Assembly: GCA_030762175.1 (NCBI GenBank)
Contig: CM060831.1
Coordinates: 95,251,501 to 95,315,500 of the forward strand
Reading direction: 5' to 3'
Source of the DNA: Metallyticus violacea
Taxonomy: Eukaryota > Arthropoda > Insecta > Mantodea > Metallyticidae
Length of the DNA: 64,000 nt
Shown here: piece by piece, positions 11,400-23,158 of the stretch
How the letters are laid out: every line of letters starts with the position of its first letter
How positions within the stretch are numbered: position 1 is the stretch's first letter
Program-made: the position numbers and the translations under genes
Notes under the pieces: generated by a model
Told to the model about the DNA's origin: nothing
The model's input: the letters and a program-made list of their open reading frames with translations, nothing else
The model's database searches: none

Positions 11400-12737
11400 T
11401 CTGTAATTTATATTTGAGATCCTAGCTAATTTTCTTGTATGAAAATAGAGATTTTTGTAACAAATCAGAGGCTTTGTACTCTTTAGTAAAACAAACATGT
11501 ATAGCAAAGATACCATCAGATAGTCGTAAAATGGGTTCACAGGTATAGCTTATACAAGTTCATGATTACACAGGCTTTCACTGCACGAGTCAAAATTCCT
11601 ATATCAATTTGTTTTATTCAGTCATTAATTTGAAAGGTTGGAGAAATAATGCTTCTGTTAATGTGAATTATAATTCAAGCTTAAAGTTAACAGTGATGGT
11701 GGATTACAGTGTGGTACTGTGAATCTTAACCATAGTCTTCTTTTCAAAGAATCATATGCACATTATGTGTAAAAATATAGGGATTTACAGTTGCTCAAAA
11801 CTAAAGCATGCTAGTAAATGGGTGCCTATATACAATGCAATGATTTACTTAAATATGGAACTTCATTAGTAGGTTAGCTGAAAGTAATAGGCATATATTC
11901 TCAAATTACAAAGAATTTATGTTAAGAATTAGCATTGAGATAGTAGCTAAAGATTTAATTTACAGCAATGATAGAACATATGTTGTTCATAGCCTAAGCA
12001 ATATAAGCATTAAGCAAACCTTAAAAGAAAGTTTGCATATATATCCATGTAGTATATTCTGCTGGAGGAAGAAGAAGAATAAAAAGGTACTTAATTTAAA
12101 ATATCCATAAATTTGTAAAAGAAGTAAATCTCCTTAAAAAAAACAAGAAAAAGTGTACACAAAATTGCAGCAAGTGAAACTATAGTTTCCATACAAACAT
12201 AAAAGATGTTATGTTAGTCTTATTGCATTTAATTTAAAAATGTTTTTGTTTTTTTTCATGAAAGATATTCTAAATTACTAAGGGTCTATAATGAACTTAT
12301 TTTACTGCAAAGACTTATTAAATATTTAAATTAACTTTTTATAAATGTTACCCTTTGCTTCTTCAAAATGTCCTTTCATTCCTTAATATTCAGTATGTGC
12401 AAGCAATTGGAAAGCTAATAATTAATTCTATAATTTAAAAAATATTTCTGAATGAAAGCATTTTTTCCCATACAATTTAAGAGTAAAAATTTTCAACAAT
12501 AGATATTAGAGATGCTTGAAACTAATTATGTGCTCTCAATGGAATTACTTCTCTATCAAAGCCCAGCACATTTAATAGTATCTAATTTTTTATACAAATA
12601 AAGCCAGTTCAACACTTGGCACAAGTTGTTTTTTATTCTCATCTTTTAAAATTCTTCCCTGTTGAAGATAGCCTGTTTTAAATACTATCTTACTGCATAC
12701 AAGGTATATCATATTTTGTATAACATATATGAACACT
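11400..12737. other. No recognisable feature
   Basis: AT-rich sequence; the ORF near 11919 has no splice or family support. Confidence 0.45.
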
Positions 12738-13036
12738 TTTTTTGATGTGGTTTATTTCAAGAAACTCTTTTAACATTTCGGTCATTAGTGTCCCATTGAA
12801 TTCAGGGCATGAAACAACCGACAAATTTTGTCAGAGGCCCCTTTTTTTCTGGCTTGAAGTTTTTTATCATGCTGTTAATGTATGACATGGGATCTAGGCT
12901 TTACTTCCCTTCTGAAGGAAGCCATACTTAGGATTTTATGCCCAAAAAAATCAATCAGTCCTGACCAAGATTGAACCTGTGATCTTGCGTCTAGGAGGGA
13001 AGTATGGTTACCACTACACCACCAGGAATGACAGGT
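12738..13036 (-). repeat. tRNA-derived SINE, family 3
   Basis: Minus-strand copy of the family best preserved at 47516 and 60665. The tRNA-like head is at the high-coordinate end (B-box-like GGTTCAATCTTGG on the minus strand) and the body matches the other copies, including the complement of CCTAAGTATGGCTTCCTT. The 8-bp repeat TGAACACT flanks it at 12730-12737 and 13037-13044. It is more diverged than the other two. Confidence 0.85.
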
Positions 13037-13044
13037 TGAACACT

Positions 13045-14464
13045 GTGGTAACTGCACAATTTAGCTAGTAGAGAGCATTCACAGTATATCAAATTCAGTG
13101 GCAATTTGGATTTTTCAACATTTTCATCAATCCTTGCAGTTTAAGGATCTGTTAGTTATAGTCTGCTTACATTTGATCTATTTCATTATAAAGCACTACA
13201 GTTCTATTTACATTTACTGAAAAAAAAAATAGCTAAAATAATCCTGTTACCAGTTAATGAGCTAAGTATCTGTAGGCTTAATACCAGTTTACCCCCAAGA
13301 GAATAAAAGGGGAACCTGTACTGGGAAACTGAAATTTCCTCCATAAATTATGATTTATACTGAATTATCAATTGAGCAGTGGAATTGTTAAAAAAAATTA
13401 TGCATTAAAAATTGTACATTTATGGAAACTATTTCTTATTTACTATATTATGTTTATTATTTTTCTAACCAAAAATATTAAATGAATAACGTGAAAGTTA
13501 TTATTTATAATAAAAGAGCTCATTGTCAGGTATATAAACCCACACATATTCTTGCTATCTCACCCCCTCACTCACTTAGATGCTTTTAATAAATAGAATT
13601 TTTTTTTTATGCACATACCCATTTATTCAATTTCTATGCTCATTTGAAGGAGTTGGTTAATGGATTTGTTTTTTAATAAGAGGAAATCACATTGTTTTTT
13701 CCATGGCTCCGTATGTGCAAGAGCACAAATTCTGGTTTCAAGCCAGTAAAACTAAATACAAAAAATAATAGATTTCCTTATAGAAGCATTTTATTTTCTA
13801 CAGTTTATTCAGTTTCTGATAAATTCATTTAAAGAATTTTCTTGATTCATTTTATTCAAAACTCCTATACAAATGATCACTGCCATTTAGAAAATGAATA
13901 AAGTAAAGAAATCTATAATTGGAAGCTATGTATTTTTATTTCATATCCACAGTAACTATGTGTAATAAAAGAGAGGAAAAAAAATTACAGCAAAATAATG
14001 TTTATTAAAATACACAAAAGCTCAACAAAATCTACAGAAATATTACTCTGCATATTCTGCAAGCTTAAAAATACAGTAGCGTTTTATGACAATTCCTCTT
14101 TTTATTGCCAGTATAAAATATGTGATTATGCATAAGTCATCCAGAAAATTTGAAAGTCAAAATTGGACATCAAAGCTTTAAAAAAAAATATATATGTATT
14201 TTTTTAATTTATATCACTGCAAGCAATAGCTATTATACTAAAGAAAGATATCTTGTTTGCAGAATATATTTTTTAAAGCTGTTGTTACAATATGTTGTGC
14301 TATGACAAAATTAAATGAAATGAGAATTAGTTTCTATTTTCTGTGTTGCATTGTACTTATTGCATCATACCATCAATGAAACAATCAGTTTTTTGGAATG
14401 AAATAAAAGTTATTGTTCAAGTACACATACATGCATGAATTATATACAATTTTGTGTTACTTAC
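13045..14464. other. Intron of the CUB gene, no other feature
   Basis: AT-rich sequence downstream, on the minus strand, of the CUB exon. I looked for a following CUB half-exon and found none. Confidence 0.5.
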
Positions 14465-14683
14465 GTGTTTCATTCATTGAAAATGAATCATAGACTGAAA
14501 CGTGACCAAAGCCTGTGCAGTTTGGAGTTACTGGAGTGTGTAGACGGTCAAACCAAAGAGTGAGGAAGTGATCTTCTGGACCTACCAATTTCCAGGTGCA
14601 GTTGGCATTATTAGGATAATAGCCTGGATAGCTGGGTGATGTAATAATGCCATTTCTGCTCCTTATTGTGCCTCCACAGGTAG
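14465..14683 (-). CDS. CUB-domain exon (first half of a CUB module), cubilin-like gene
   Basis: Minus-strand exon bounded by the acceptor CTTATTTTAG and the donor GTAAGT. It reads TCGGTIRSRNGIITSPSYPG, then YYPNNANCTWKLVGPEDHF, LTLWFDRLHTPV and so on to VSVYDSFSMNET. This is the classic first half of a CUB domain: C-G-G, G-x-I-x-S-P-x-Y-P, N-C-x-W, then alternating hydrophobic strands. NCT occurs twice and NET once as possible N-glycosylation sites, as expected for an extracellular module. Both ends of the exon are phase 1, common for CUB exons. It joins the exon at 49598-49773 across a 34.9-kb intron: G plus CT makes an Ala codon. CUB modules bind ligands outside the cell; tandem CUBs suggest a cubilin-like receptor, but the rest of the protein is outside the window. 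Confidence 0.85.
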
Positions 14684-16402
14684 CTAAAATAAGCAGTAAT
14701 TATGTCTATTAAATTGTACTAAATTAGAAACTGTTTCACTTTCATGAGTATATGAGGTTTGGAAGAATGAAGCCAAAATTCAAAATCATAATTTAAATAG
14801 AACTATAGCTTTTCTAATGTCACACCTAATTAACTGTTGGGCTGATTTATAGCATATGGTATTGTGTATCTCCCATCTGACACTTAACTTTTATTAGAAA
14901 CTGAGAATTATGCCAGTATATTCCTCAAAAGTCACACGAATAAAGCATTTTGATTGATATTTTTAACTGTACTTGGGGGTTAATTAGAAATTGTTCTTTA
15001 TTGAAGGCTGTTTTCCATGAATGGTGAATTTAAAGTTAATGTGCAGTCATATGTGACATGTGCGTGCGTTTGCATTTTTCTCCTCTATATAATTCTAAAA
15101 TCTTTGATCTGGATTAACTTTTCAATAGGTACAGATAAATGTTACAAGCTACTGCAAAATTTTAACAATCCAACCCCTTCCTCCTGCACTCTCTTTCAAT
15201 ACAAGAAAAATCAATATTCTGCTTAAAGTATTTCATTCAATCTGAACCAATAGCAGATTGATTTTGCAGCAATACAGCAATTTTATCTGAATGGCGTATC
15301 TCTTGCTTTTCCCTAAGAGAGTGGAAATTCCATCTCAATGAAATTTTGTCTGGGGATTGTTTGGGAAGTGACATTAGTTTTTTGAAGTTTGCACTAACAC
15401 CTCTGATTTCAAAATCTTAACTGAATATGCTATGGCACAAAACAGTTTTGAAATACAAAACACATGAGTAATTCTGTGATTGACTGCTGCAGATGAAAAT
15501 TTGCATTAAACCTGCTCATATATACATTTCTAGAAAGCAAATGTTAAATGGATTGATCACATTTTTGGATACACAGAAGTATGCTTAGTCTTCTCATGAA
15601 TGTTTCTTCTGCTGCAAGGTATCAAGAAGTTCTTGAGATGTAGGCTCTGATTTCCCATCCCTAGTTTTAAGCAAATGCAGTTTCAGATGTCACAATGATA
15701 AAGCCCAAGTCACTCAGGGTTCAAAAATATTATCATAAAAATCTATGTTTTTGTATATGGTCAATATAATAGGTTGCTCCAAAGTAGGCAGACTAAAGCA
15801 TTTGTACATTTACTAGAAACAGAAAAAAAAAATTACCCTATAGCATTAGATTAAAATATTTCTCACATTTCCAGTGTATATAAATAATCTACTTAGATTT
15901 ACAAAAGAAGGAAAATGTATGAATTCATAGAATATATGTTGCTAAGTATAATTATCTCATTCCACAAATATCAACATTTTCATTACAGAGAGAGAAAAGC
16001 AAAAGAACCTAAGTGACCAATTGACTCACTATATGTAAAGCTAAAGTAAATGGCCTACGTATTTTCTGTTACAATCAACTATAATTCTTCCACCAGGACT
16101 GGGCCCCTGGGTTACAACAGCAATATATCAATAACTTTTTACTTCTGATGTTTGTAATTTACCCATTTATTTCGTTACTTGATGAAAAAGATTTATAAAA
16201 AAAATCAAAAGGTAAAAATGAATCTTTTGAAGATGTTTTGAATTGTTTTAGTTTTAACAGGGAGGCTGATAATCTTGAGATTTTTACAAGATTCTCTAGA
16301 ATATTCTGTAAGACACAAATATATTAAATTGCAGCATATTCAGTTAGTATATATAGCATTACTTGAAGTGCAGATTGGAACTTGTACAATGAAGCAAATC
16401 AT
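14684..16402. other. Intron of the CUB gene, no other feature
   Basis: AT-rich sequence with no recognised repeat or exon. Confidence 0.5.
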
Positions 16403-16611
16403 ATAATTAAGATTATGACTGAATTGAACTACACACTCCTACTGGTTCCACTTGTTATAATTGGAACATGTTTTGCAGATCATCATTCTCATTCTTGACC
16501 GTTAACTGAGAATGTCAAAGATAGTCTGAGAAACATGTTCTAATTATAAATAAGTAAATGAGGCCAATAAGAGAGTGTAGTTCACTCAGTCATACAATAA
16601 TCTTAAATATA
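16403..16611. repeat. Foldback (MITE-like) element
   Basis: The left arm, with GAACTACACACTCCTACTGG and then GGAACATGTTTTGCAGA, is an imperfect inverted copy of the right arm, which carries the complements of GAACTACACTCTCTTATTGG and AGAACATGTTTCTCAGA. The arms are about 95 bases around a short centre. One-arm relatives occur at 18081 and 59531. There is no coding capacity. Confidence 0.7.
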
Positions 16612-18080
16612 TTGTATTATTACCTGTGTACTAATTGGATTACATTGAAATGCCCAGAATATAATTATATAGAGACAATGAGGCACTTAAAACTGCCACC
16701 TCAAATGTCTCTTATACTACTGATATAAAGCTGCTTTGGCTAGATTTAAAGAGACATAGATGCCCACAATTCTAGCCTTAGTGAATTAATGTTGATCAGA
16801 AAAAAATTACCCTTTTCAGCCCACAATTACGCTTTTTAATGGATCAATAGCTATAAATGCAGAAGAAATTAAACTAAAGAAAATTAGAATGATAATGACA
16901 TTTATTATCTGTTTCTAATGCACTAGTTTATGAGTAATCAATTAAAAAAAGCAAGTGAATAGTAATAAGATAATGAAATAAGGATTTTTAACCTTTTCTC
17001 AGACTTATGTTTCCTTTCAAAGCTGGTCCAATCTTCATATTTGACACCTTTTAATATTTTTGAAGGATGTAGACTAAAGTATGTGTCAACAGTATCAAAA
17101 GACATGCAGCATCATATGCTGTGTTGTACTTATGAGTTCAACAATTTATGCATCAAAGATTGGAGGCTAGTGTTGCAGTGGATGGTCATTATTTTAATCA
17201 TCTAAGAACCAGAAGCATTCCCTAGACTTAAGATAAGAGAATAAGGTAGCTTCAGATACAATGAACAGAAATGAAACTATTTCCTCAAAATCTATATATT
17301 TTTTAATAGTGATGTTACCATAAATCCAAAATAATGGTTATCCTAGCATATACTGATTATTAGGAATTTGACTCTGTATGCTAATGAGATATATTTTTTA
17401 GGGAATTTTATAAAAACAAATAATTTTTATTTATTTCCTTGATGGATTGTAACATATTGTTTGGAATTGTTATGGTGTGAGCTTCTAGAAGACAGTAGAG
17501 AAGAAAGGAGGAAACAAGTAAAAGTAGGAATGGAAGAAGGAGTGTGTTGTCTTAGCCCCCCATCAAGATGCCTAGTATGCAGTTTTGATTAGATCCTTTA
17601 AGAAGGAATAGAAAATGTGACCTTACACTTTGAGAAGCTCAAGAACTTCTCATATTACAGAAGAAACACATCTCGTGAGAGCCTCTCAAGACTAAGCATG
17701 CTTCTGACTCTTGCAGTACACTGAAAGCAATTACATGCTTTGACGTCTCGACCAACCTGAGGAGTTTGGAGGTGCTTTGGCCTTCTATATATACTGTATA
17801 GATGGGTGTATGTACATGTGGGAAGAAAGATGGAGTTAATCTAGTCAACCCACTTTGATCATTTCAATTAAGCCTGAGTCTTTGCTTTATTTTGAATGGG
17901 AAAGATCTACACCCTTGTGCGCGTAATGTATTGAATTTCATTGTATTTCTAGTGCACATTGGTGGCTAACAAAAGAAGATTATGATCCTATGAGTTTCAG
18001 AGAAATACCAGAAAATAAAGTGCATTATAATATTTATTTTTAACTTGAAATGGTAATAAGAGCTTTTTATAGTGCTAATC
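16612..18080. other. Intron of the CUB gene, no other feature
   Basis: AT-rich sequence; nothing supported. Confidence 0.45.
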
Positions 18081-18195
18081 ACATAATTAAGATCAATGTA
18101 TGATTGAATCAAATGACACACTCTTATTGGCTCCACTTACTTGATTAAATTTAGTACATGTTTCACAGACAATCGTCTGCATCAGTAGCTAACTT
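18081..18195. repeat. Single arm of the foldback family
   Basis: ATGATTGAATC, ACACTCTTATTGGCTCCACT and GTACATGTTTCACAGAC line up with one arm of the hairpin at 16403-16611. No inverted partner is adjacent. Confidence 0.55.
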
Positions 18196-18507
18196 TCAAC
18201 TGCTGGATATTCATTATGCTTTCAGAATCTATATTCTGCTCTGGTGGAGGTGTATTCTCACCTACAATGTTCTTAATTATAATATTTATTTTCTATGTAT
18301 TAGTTTTGCAAGCAAAAATTCATTGAACATGATGCAACATTTGAAGAGCCATAAGATATGTCAATGCAACCAAACATCAGCTAATTGGAAATAATATTTC
18401 TGTTATTTCTGAAAAGGGTTTTGTTCTATTTAATTTTGTTTTGCAAATAAGTAATTATGTTAATACCATATTATTTAGAGTTTTTACTGGGACCTGAAAT
18501 TTTTTAC

Positions 18508-18519
18508 CTTAAATTAAGG
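18508..18519. repeat. Left copy of 12-bp flanking duplication
   Basis: CTTAAATTAAGG; its partner at 43872-43883 is CTTAAATTGAGG. The pair brackets the whole 25.35-kb composite insertion and is best read as a target-site duplication with one later mismatch. Confidence 0.55.
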
Positions 18520-18665
18520 CTTATAACTAGAAGTTTCTTCCGGACTTGCAGGCCGTGGTCTGTTGGAGCTACGGAGTCCAAACTTTTCATCCCCACCTGC
18601 AGAGGACATCTTCAGTGTCACGGTCTGTGTCTTCTGGGCGAAGGTCCTGGCACGACTGAAATGCT
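18520..18665 (+). mobile_element. Penelope-like element terminal segment, left arm part 1
   Basis: CTTATAACTAGAAGTTTCTT starts a segment that is the inverted copy of 43700-43850: it shares GGTCTGTTGGAGCTA, GAGTCCAAAC and GCGAAGGTCCTGGCACGACT with that copy. The right copy is joined to a GIY-YIG frame, which identifies the element as Penelope-like. This arm is interrupted at 18665 by an ORF1-only retroelement and resumes at 20835. Confidence 0.75.
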
Positions 18666-18986
18666 TTTTTTTTTTTTTTTTTTTACTACATGATATTAAA
18701 GGAGAATTTGGGAAGTGTGGGGATTAGAGGAATTTACTTGAGGTACCGCTTTAAGCACCCTCGTAAGTATGAGAGGTTTGCAAGCTTCCTGCCAGTGGCC
18801 GGGAGCGGTCTCATAGAGTTGGGTGCGGGAGGAAGTCATGGCCGAGGCCCTGGCTACTCCCCCGGGGAAATGTGGTGTATTTGGGGGGTTTGAAAAGTTG
18901 CTGTCTTTAATCATTCATTTAATTATTGTTAGCTCTGACAAGCTTTTTGTTTTGTTTGGCGCTCTGACGAGCGTATGGTGGCAGCT

Positions 18987-19520
18987 TTATTTGCGCTGGT
19001 TTGTCCTAGATGCCGGAGTGTTTTCAAAGTGTGTGTTACGGTGCGTTTGTGTAAGTTGCTGTATGCTGGCGTGGATTGCTTTGTGTGTTCTGTTCATGTC
19101 CATGAGGTGGTTGTTGATTTGCGCGAAGTATTTGAGGCTGTATGTTCTCATTTCTGTGAAGCCCTCTTCTAGGCGGTCTAGGCGTATGGATAGTAATTCT
19201 AGAGATGTTAGTTTTTCCTTTAGCTCGTTGTAGTGCCGTTGTGCAAGATCTGTGATGGTGGCTATGGCTGCTGGTATGGATTGGCGGAGGAATGTGTGCT
19301 GGTCGTCGAGGCGCTGAGTCAGGGCGTCACGACTGCTGCGCATCAGCCCTGCTTGGTTGTGGAGCTTCTCTGCCAGTACAGATTCTGGGCAGTGTTGCTG
19401 GTTATTACTCTGAGTGATGGCTTCGTGTAAGGACGAGATGGCCGCTTCCAGTAGGCTGCTGCGAGTGGCAACAGCTTCCAGGGCTGTCGCCTGCTGGTGA
19501 ACTAAGGTGGTTAGTTTGAG
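18987..19520 (-). pseudogene. Coiled-coil continuation of ORF1, frameshifted
   Basis: After the ORF1 stop near 19511 a second minus-strand frame, open from about 19520 to 18987, reads ILKLTTLVHQQATALEAV and continues to LTSLELLSIRLDRLEEGFTE, LKYFAQINNHLMDMNRT and beyond. The spacing of leucines and other hydrophobics suggests a helical coiled coil of roughly 175 residues. It lies one frame away from ORF1, so a single indel near 19530 probably split an originally longer protein. A coiled coil after the zinc knuckles is unusual, since in many LINE ORF1 proteins it comes first. Confidence 0.5.
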
Positions 19521-20794
19521 TATGTGGTCTTGATGTGATGAGTTGACTCAGGTGACGGAAGTTGAGATGGGTTCTCTGGCGTGTGTGCTGCTTCGGTGTC
19601 CATTAGTGCAGTTACTGTAGTTACTGTGCGCCTCTTTGAAGGTTTCTGTGTGTGCGGTTTTGAAGATTGGCTGCCTATGACCTTGCTGTTGAGAATGAGT
19701 CCGCGTTGGAGGGGGCATGATGCTTGGCCGGTGAAGTGCTTTGTCCCTCCGCAAGAGGCACAAAACCTTCGCCGACTTGTCAGGTCATGCGCTGTGCATT
19801 CCGATGTAAGCGACGATGAACCGCAGTAGTGGCAGCGTGGTTGCTCGCTGCAGGCCTGTTCGTTGTGTCCGTAGGCACAGCAGCGCCTGCACGGAGCGTT
19901 TTGGCGGCGGTGGCTGGCTTCGAGTGTGAGGCGTTGTGGGCCAATTTTAATGCCGGTTGTGATGGCCGCCTCGCACTCTTCCGATTCAAGAAAGTTGATT
20001 CGGACCAGGGGTGTCGGGCCTCGGTATGAGTAGATGCGCGTTGCGAAGTGTGCTGAAGGCCATAGCCGCTGAGCAGTTCTCAGGATGTATGATGAGGCGA
20101 TGCTCCGGGGGACCCCACGGAGCACCGCGCTGGTTGGTGCAGCTGGGTTATGTTGTGTCTCTTCCGGTTGTGCTCGGTTCATGTTTGGCGCTGATGGTGG
20201 CGAGTGTGCAGGTAAAGTGCTGAGTCTTAAAGAGGAGTCGTCCGAGAAAGTGACTGTTCGCTTTCGTGGGCTGTCCTGCAGCTGCGCAAGTTTCTCCGTG
20301 AGCGTGGCGACTTGTGCAGGGCCCCGAGTTGGTGGTGAGGCGACTGGTGGAGACTGGAAGTTTACTGTATTTTCAGGGACTTCCTCTTCTTCTTCTGCTG
20401 GGGGACCCTGCTGCCAGAATTTTCCCTGAAGGAATTGTGATGGGTCAGCAGGGCCCCAGGTGACTGGAGTTGTGAGTTGAGATGCCTGGATGTCTACAGT
20501 GCTGAGCGAGTGTTCTGGAGCGAGTGCGGCGGCAGGTGCTGTGCTGGTAGCGGCCAATGTTGGCTTTGCAGCGCCGGGTGCTGGCTTAGATGAGGCGGCG
20601 CGAGTGGTGCGGCTTGGCTGGTTTGTAGCGAGTGGAGGGGATAGCTGGCTTCGCTCTGTTGGTGCGGCAGGCGGTGGAGTGGCGGGACGAGGTGGCTGCT
20701 CTGAAGCTTCTGCGCTGGTTAGACTGGCTGCGCTTGAGGGCCGAGTGCTGGGAAGTCTGGCAGAGCTAGTCTTCTTTTTCTTGCCTGGTGCCAT
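19511..20794 (-). CDS. Gag-like ORF1 protein with zinc knuckles, 427 codons
   Basis: The frame is open from ATG at 20794 to TAA at 19511. The first 200 residues are rich in Pro, Ala, Ser and Thr and start MAPGKKKKTSS. A folded region follows around residues 220-290 (VLRGVPRSIASSYILRTAQ onward), matching the position of the RRM-like or PRE_C2HC-like segment of LINE ORF1 proteins. Three knuckles come next: CRRCCAYGHNEQAC (C-x2-C-x4-H-x4-C), CHYCGSSSLTSEC and CASCGGTKHFTGQASC. Such proteins bind the element RNA. The frame is intact, but the protein is probably truncated by a frameshift before its coiled-coil tail. GC content is far above that of the surrounding intron. Confidence 0.75.
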   Translation of the reverse strand: MAPGKKKKTSSARLPSTRPSSAASLTSAEASEQPPRPATPPPAAPTERSQLSPPLATNQPSRTTRAASSKPAPGAAKPTLAATSTAPAAALAPEHSLSTVDIQASQLTTPVTWGPADPSQFLQGKFWQQGPPAEEEEEVPENTVNFQSPPVASPPTRGPAQVATLTEKLAQLQDSPRKRTVTFSDDSSLRLSTLPAHSPPSAPNMNRAQPEETQHNPAAPTSAVLRGVPRSIASSYILRTAQRLWPSAHFATRIYSYRGPTPLVRINFLESEECEAAITTGIKIGPQRLTLEASHRRQNAPCRRCCAYGHNEQACSEQPRCHYCGSSSLTSECTAHDLTSRRRFCASCGGTKHFTGQASCPLQRGLILNSKVIGSQSSKPHTQKPSKRRTVTTVTALMDTEAAHTPENPSQLPSPESTHHIKTTYSN

Positions 20795-20834
20795 CCTGGG
20801 TCCTTCCTCGGCGCTGTCCGTGTCGCTACAGCTT

Positions 20835-20992
20835 CGACTGAAATGCTAGCTGGAGGTGTTATATTTATATACGGGCTGCTCGAAGGGAATTGGTTCGGCT
20901 GGAGCAGGGAGTGTGTACTCGGAGGGCAGGGCATCTCCGCTCTGATCGGTGATTGGTTCGCGTGAATTTTGCGAGTGTGGGCTTGTTTTACA
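20835..20992 (+). mobile_element. Penelope-like terminal segment, left arm part 2
   Basis: After the second copy of the 13-bp duplication the PLE arm resumes with GCTGGAGGTGTTATATTTA. Its start matches the inverted right copy (GCTGGAGATGTTACATTTA), after which the two diverge: the right copy becomes coding, this one non-coding. It runs into the first Jockey element near 20993; the boundary is approximate. Confidence 0.55.
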
Positions 20993-21419
20993 TGCTCTAA
21001 TATTGATTGCCAGGTTTTGCTCCTAGTGGGGCGCGGCGCGGCGCGGGCGGCTAGTGAGCATATCGTTTTCGGCCCTACTTCTGAGGTTCAATCCTGGCTT
21101 AAAGCTTGTGTTCTATACCAGCATCGAGCTCACCCAGGAGGGTGTATCTCTAAATGTCTGTTCATTGGCTAACTCTACTATTCTTACTGCGTAGAAGCAG
21201 CACAAGCAACAGGTGGGCGCGCTCGATCGCGTCCGCCACGGCGTAGTTCCCGTGTAGAAAGCAATTTTTGTGTTTGCACAACACAACATTTTATCTTCAC
21301 ACCTTCACTTCACAACTACACCAGCAACAAAAAAGGTTAGTAGCCGACTGTGCACAGTTCCTACCAGCGCGCTTTTTCCATTTAAAACATTTCCCAGAGC
21401 TACCACCTACTCACACAAA

Positions 21420-23158
21420 ATGAGTGATTCTAAGGCCTAAACAAGCCAAATCCCATCTACTTCAGCAGAGAAGGAGCTAAGACCAGCCTCTGGCCTCTCA
21501 AGAAAGAAAAGGTCTACCAGACTACGAAAAGCTGGTGGTAGGACCTCTTCGACTAGTGCTACCAAGGAAACGGGGGAGAGCCTTTCTTGCGAAAGGTCTC
21601 CAATACGTTTAGGCAAAAACCAAGTGAACTCAGACTCCACTACCGACGGTGACGCTTCACTCACCGACTTTTCTGTTCATTCAGAGAAAACATCCGTCTT
21701 CTCTGTCCACTCCTCCTATATGGAGGAGGAAGACAGCTCATCGGGTCTAGCTTCAGACGCTGACGAAGCTGAATTTCGTGTAGTTACTGGCAAGAGGAAG
21801 CGACGCTCTCGCCCTCAGCCATTAAATGCAGGCCCCAGCACATCTGGACAGCTAACTAAACTATCGTCCGCAACGTCCTCCAATTATTGTGGATTCTTTC
21901 CTGGGGGTGACGGGCTTCCTCAAGGAAGTCATGCCCACCCTTATGGGGAAATGCAAAGTAATCAGGAAAGGCAATACATACAGGTTTCAAGCGCGATGTG
22001 CGGAGGACCATCAACGCTTGCTGACCTCTCTTAAAAAGAGGGGAATCCAACACTTCTCCTTTGCCTTGAACAAAACTAAGGATGTGAGGCGCATCATCAG
22101 AGGGCTTCCCTTGGACACTCCAGTGGAGGATATCGATGCAGATCTCCGACGCCAGGGCGTAATACCCAAAGTTGTGAAGCAGTTGTCGAAAGCCGCTCCA
22201 GAGGGACGAATCACCATTCCCCTGTTCTTAATCATCGTGGGGCGAGCAGATGACCCTCAACTCAAGGTAGACAAGATCCAAGGGATTTGCTACCTTAGAG
22301 TAAAAATTGAGATCTCCCGACGCCCTGGCGGCCCCGCTCAGTGCCACCGCTGCCTGGGTTTCAACCACGCCAGTTATTTCTGCGACAGGAACCCTCGCTG
22401 CCTCAGGTGCGGTGGCCCTCATCCCCATGAGGTCTGCTCGAGATCTACCACGGAGACTCCTACATGCGCCAACTGCAAAGGGGAACACGTTGCCTGCTAT
22501 GGTCGATGCCCAGTGAGGCTAAGGATAATGACATCCTCCAGAAGGGAGCACCAAGAGGGCTCCGCTACTGGCAGAGACGCGCCTTCTGCTCTAGCTAGCA
22601 ACATCGGCAGAACTCCTACTGCAGCCCAACCAACCACAGTGCAGGATACATCCCCCATCACAACTACCACGCCGCAGACATCATATGCAGTAACGACGCA
22701 AAAGCAGCCCACTGACAGGCGAACTCACACCGAGGCCAAAATACAACAGGCACCCACTGAAACCACAGCCAGAACCAACCAACCAACCAACCAACCAGTA
22801 CCAGACTCCTCTCCGAAACCACAGAGGCGGAGGACTTCTCGGCGGGCGGCACCGGCTGGGAGGGAGACGGCTCCTGCTGTCTCCCCCCCCCCCCGTAGAG
22901 GTTACCCGGGAGAGACCGACGTCCTCTGGGCCTACCTCATCCAACCCAAAACCAAATAACCCTATCCAACAGGATGGCAATGCCCTGGAGCTGCTGCAGT
23001 GGCTGTCAAACTTTGGGCACTTAAGGCAAGCGGCTGCAGGAGCTTTGCATTCGCTTCCCAAACGCTCCCGACCCCTCCAGCAAAGTGTTGATAGCCTTTG
23101 AAGCCGTCGTCCTATTATTCAACGGAAGCCCAACAGCCAAAATGGGGAGCGGAATTAG
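21420..23158 (+). pseudogene. Jockey ORF1 (gag-like), broken, A copy 1
   Basis: ATG at 21420 is followed by a TAA at codon 7, where the third unit has CAA (Gln). An acidic, Ser-rich N-terminal region (SDFSVHSEKTS type, MEEEDSSSGLASDADEA) follows, then a basic patch GKRKRRSRPQ. A deletion of about 37 bases near 21885 relative to copy 3 shifts the frame. The next open frame (21889-22959) carries the conserved VTGFLKEVMPTLMGKCKVIR, RRIIRGLPLDTPVEDI and LFLIIVGRADDPQLKVDKI segments, which fit a PRE_C2HC-type region. Knuckles follow: CHRCLGFNHASYFC, CLRCGGPHPHEVC and CANCKGEHVACYGRC. The C-terminus is Pro/Thr/Gln-rich with an (ACCA)n run and a C10 run, then shifts frame again. ORF1 proteins bind the element RNA. 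Confidence 0.8.

Larger units (their letters stand above)
18666..20834 (-). mobile_element. ORF1-only non-LTR retroelement with poly(A) tail
   Basis: On the minus strand the element runs from 20834 to a 3' poly(A) seen as the T run ending at 18684. The 13-bp sequence CGACTGAAATGCT flanks it at 18653-18665 and 20835-20847, so it moved by target-primed reverse transcription. It holds a gag-like ORF1 (19511-20794) and a coiled-coil continuation, but no endonuclease or reverse transcriptase. The 5' leader is only about 40 bases. Either ORF2 was deleted internally before retrotransposition, or this is a non-autonomous family that keeps ORF1, comparable in layout to mammalian HAL1. It inserted into the PLE arm, so it is younger than that arm. 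Confidence 0.85.

Noticed and set aside
19581..20849. Several GC-rich + strand ORFs
   Set aside because: They are shadows of the minus-strand ORF1 of the ORF1-only element.
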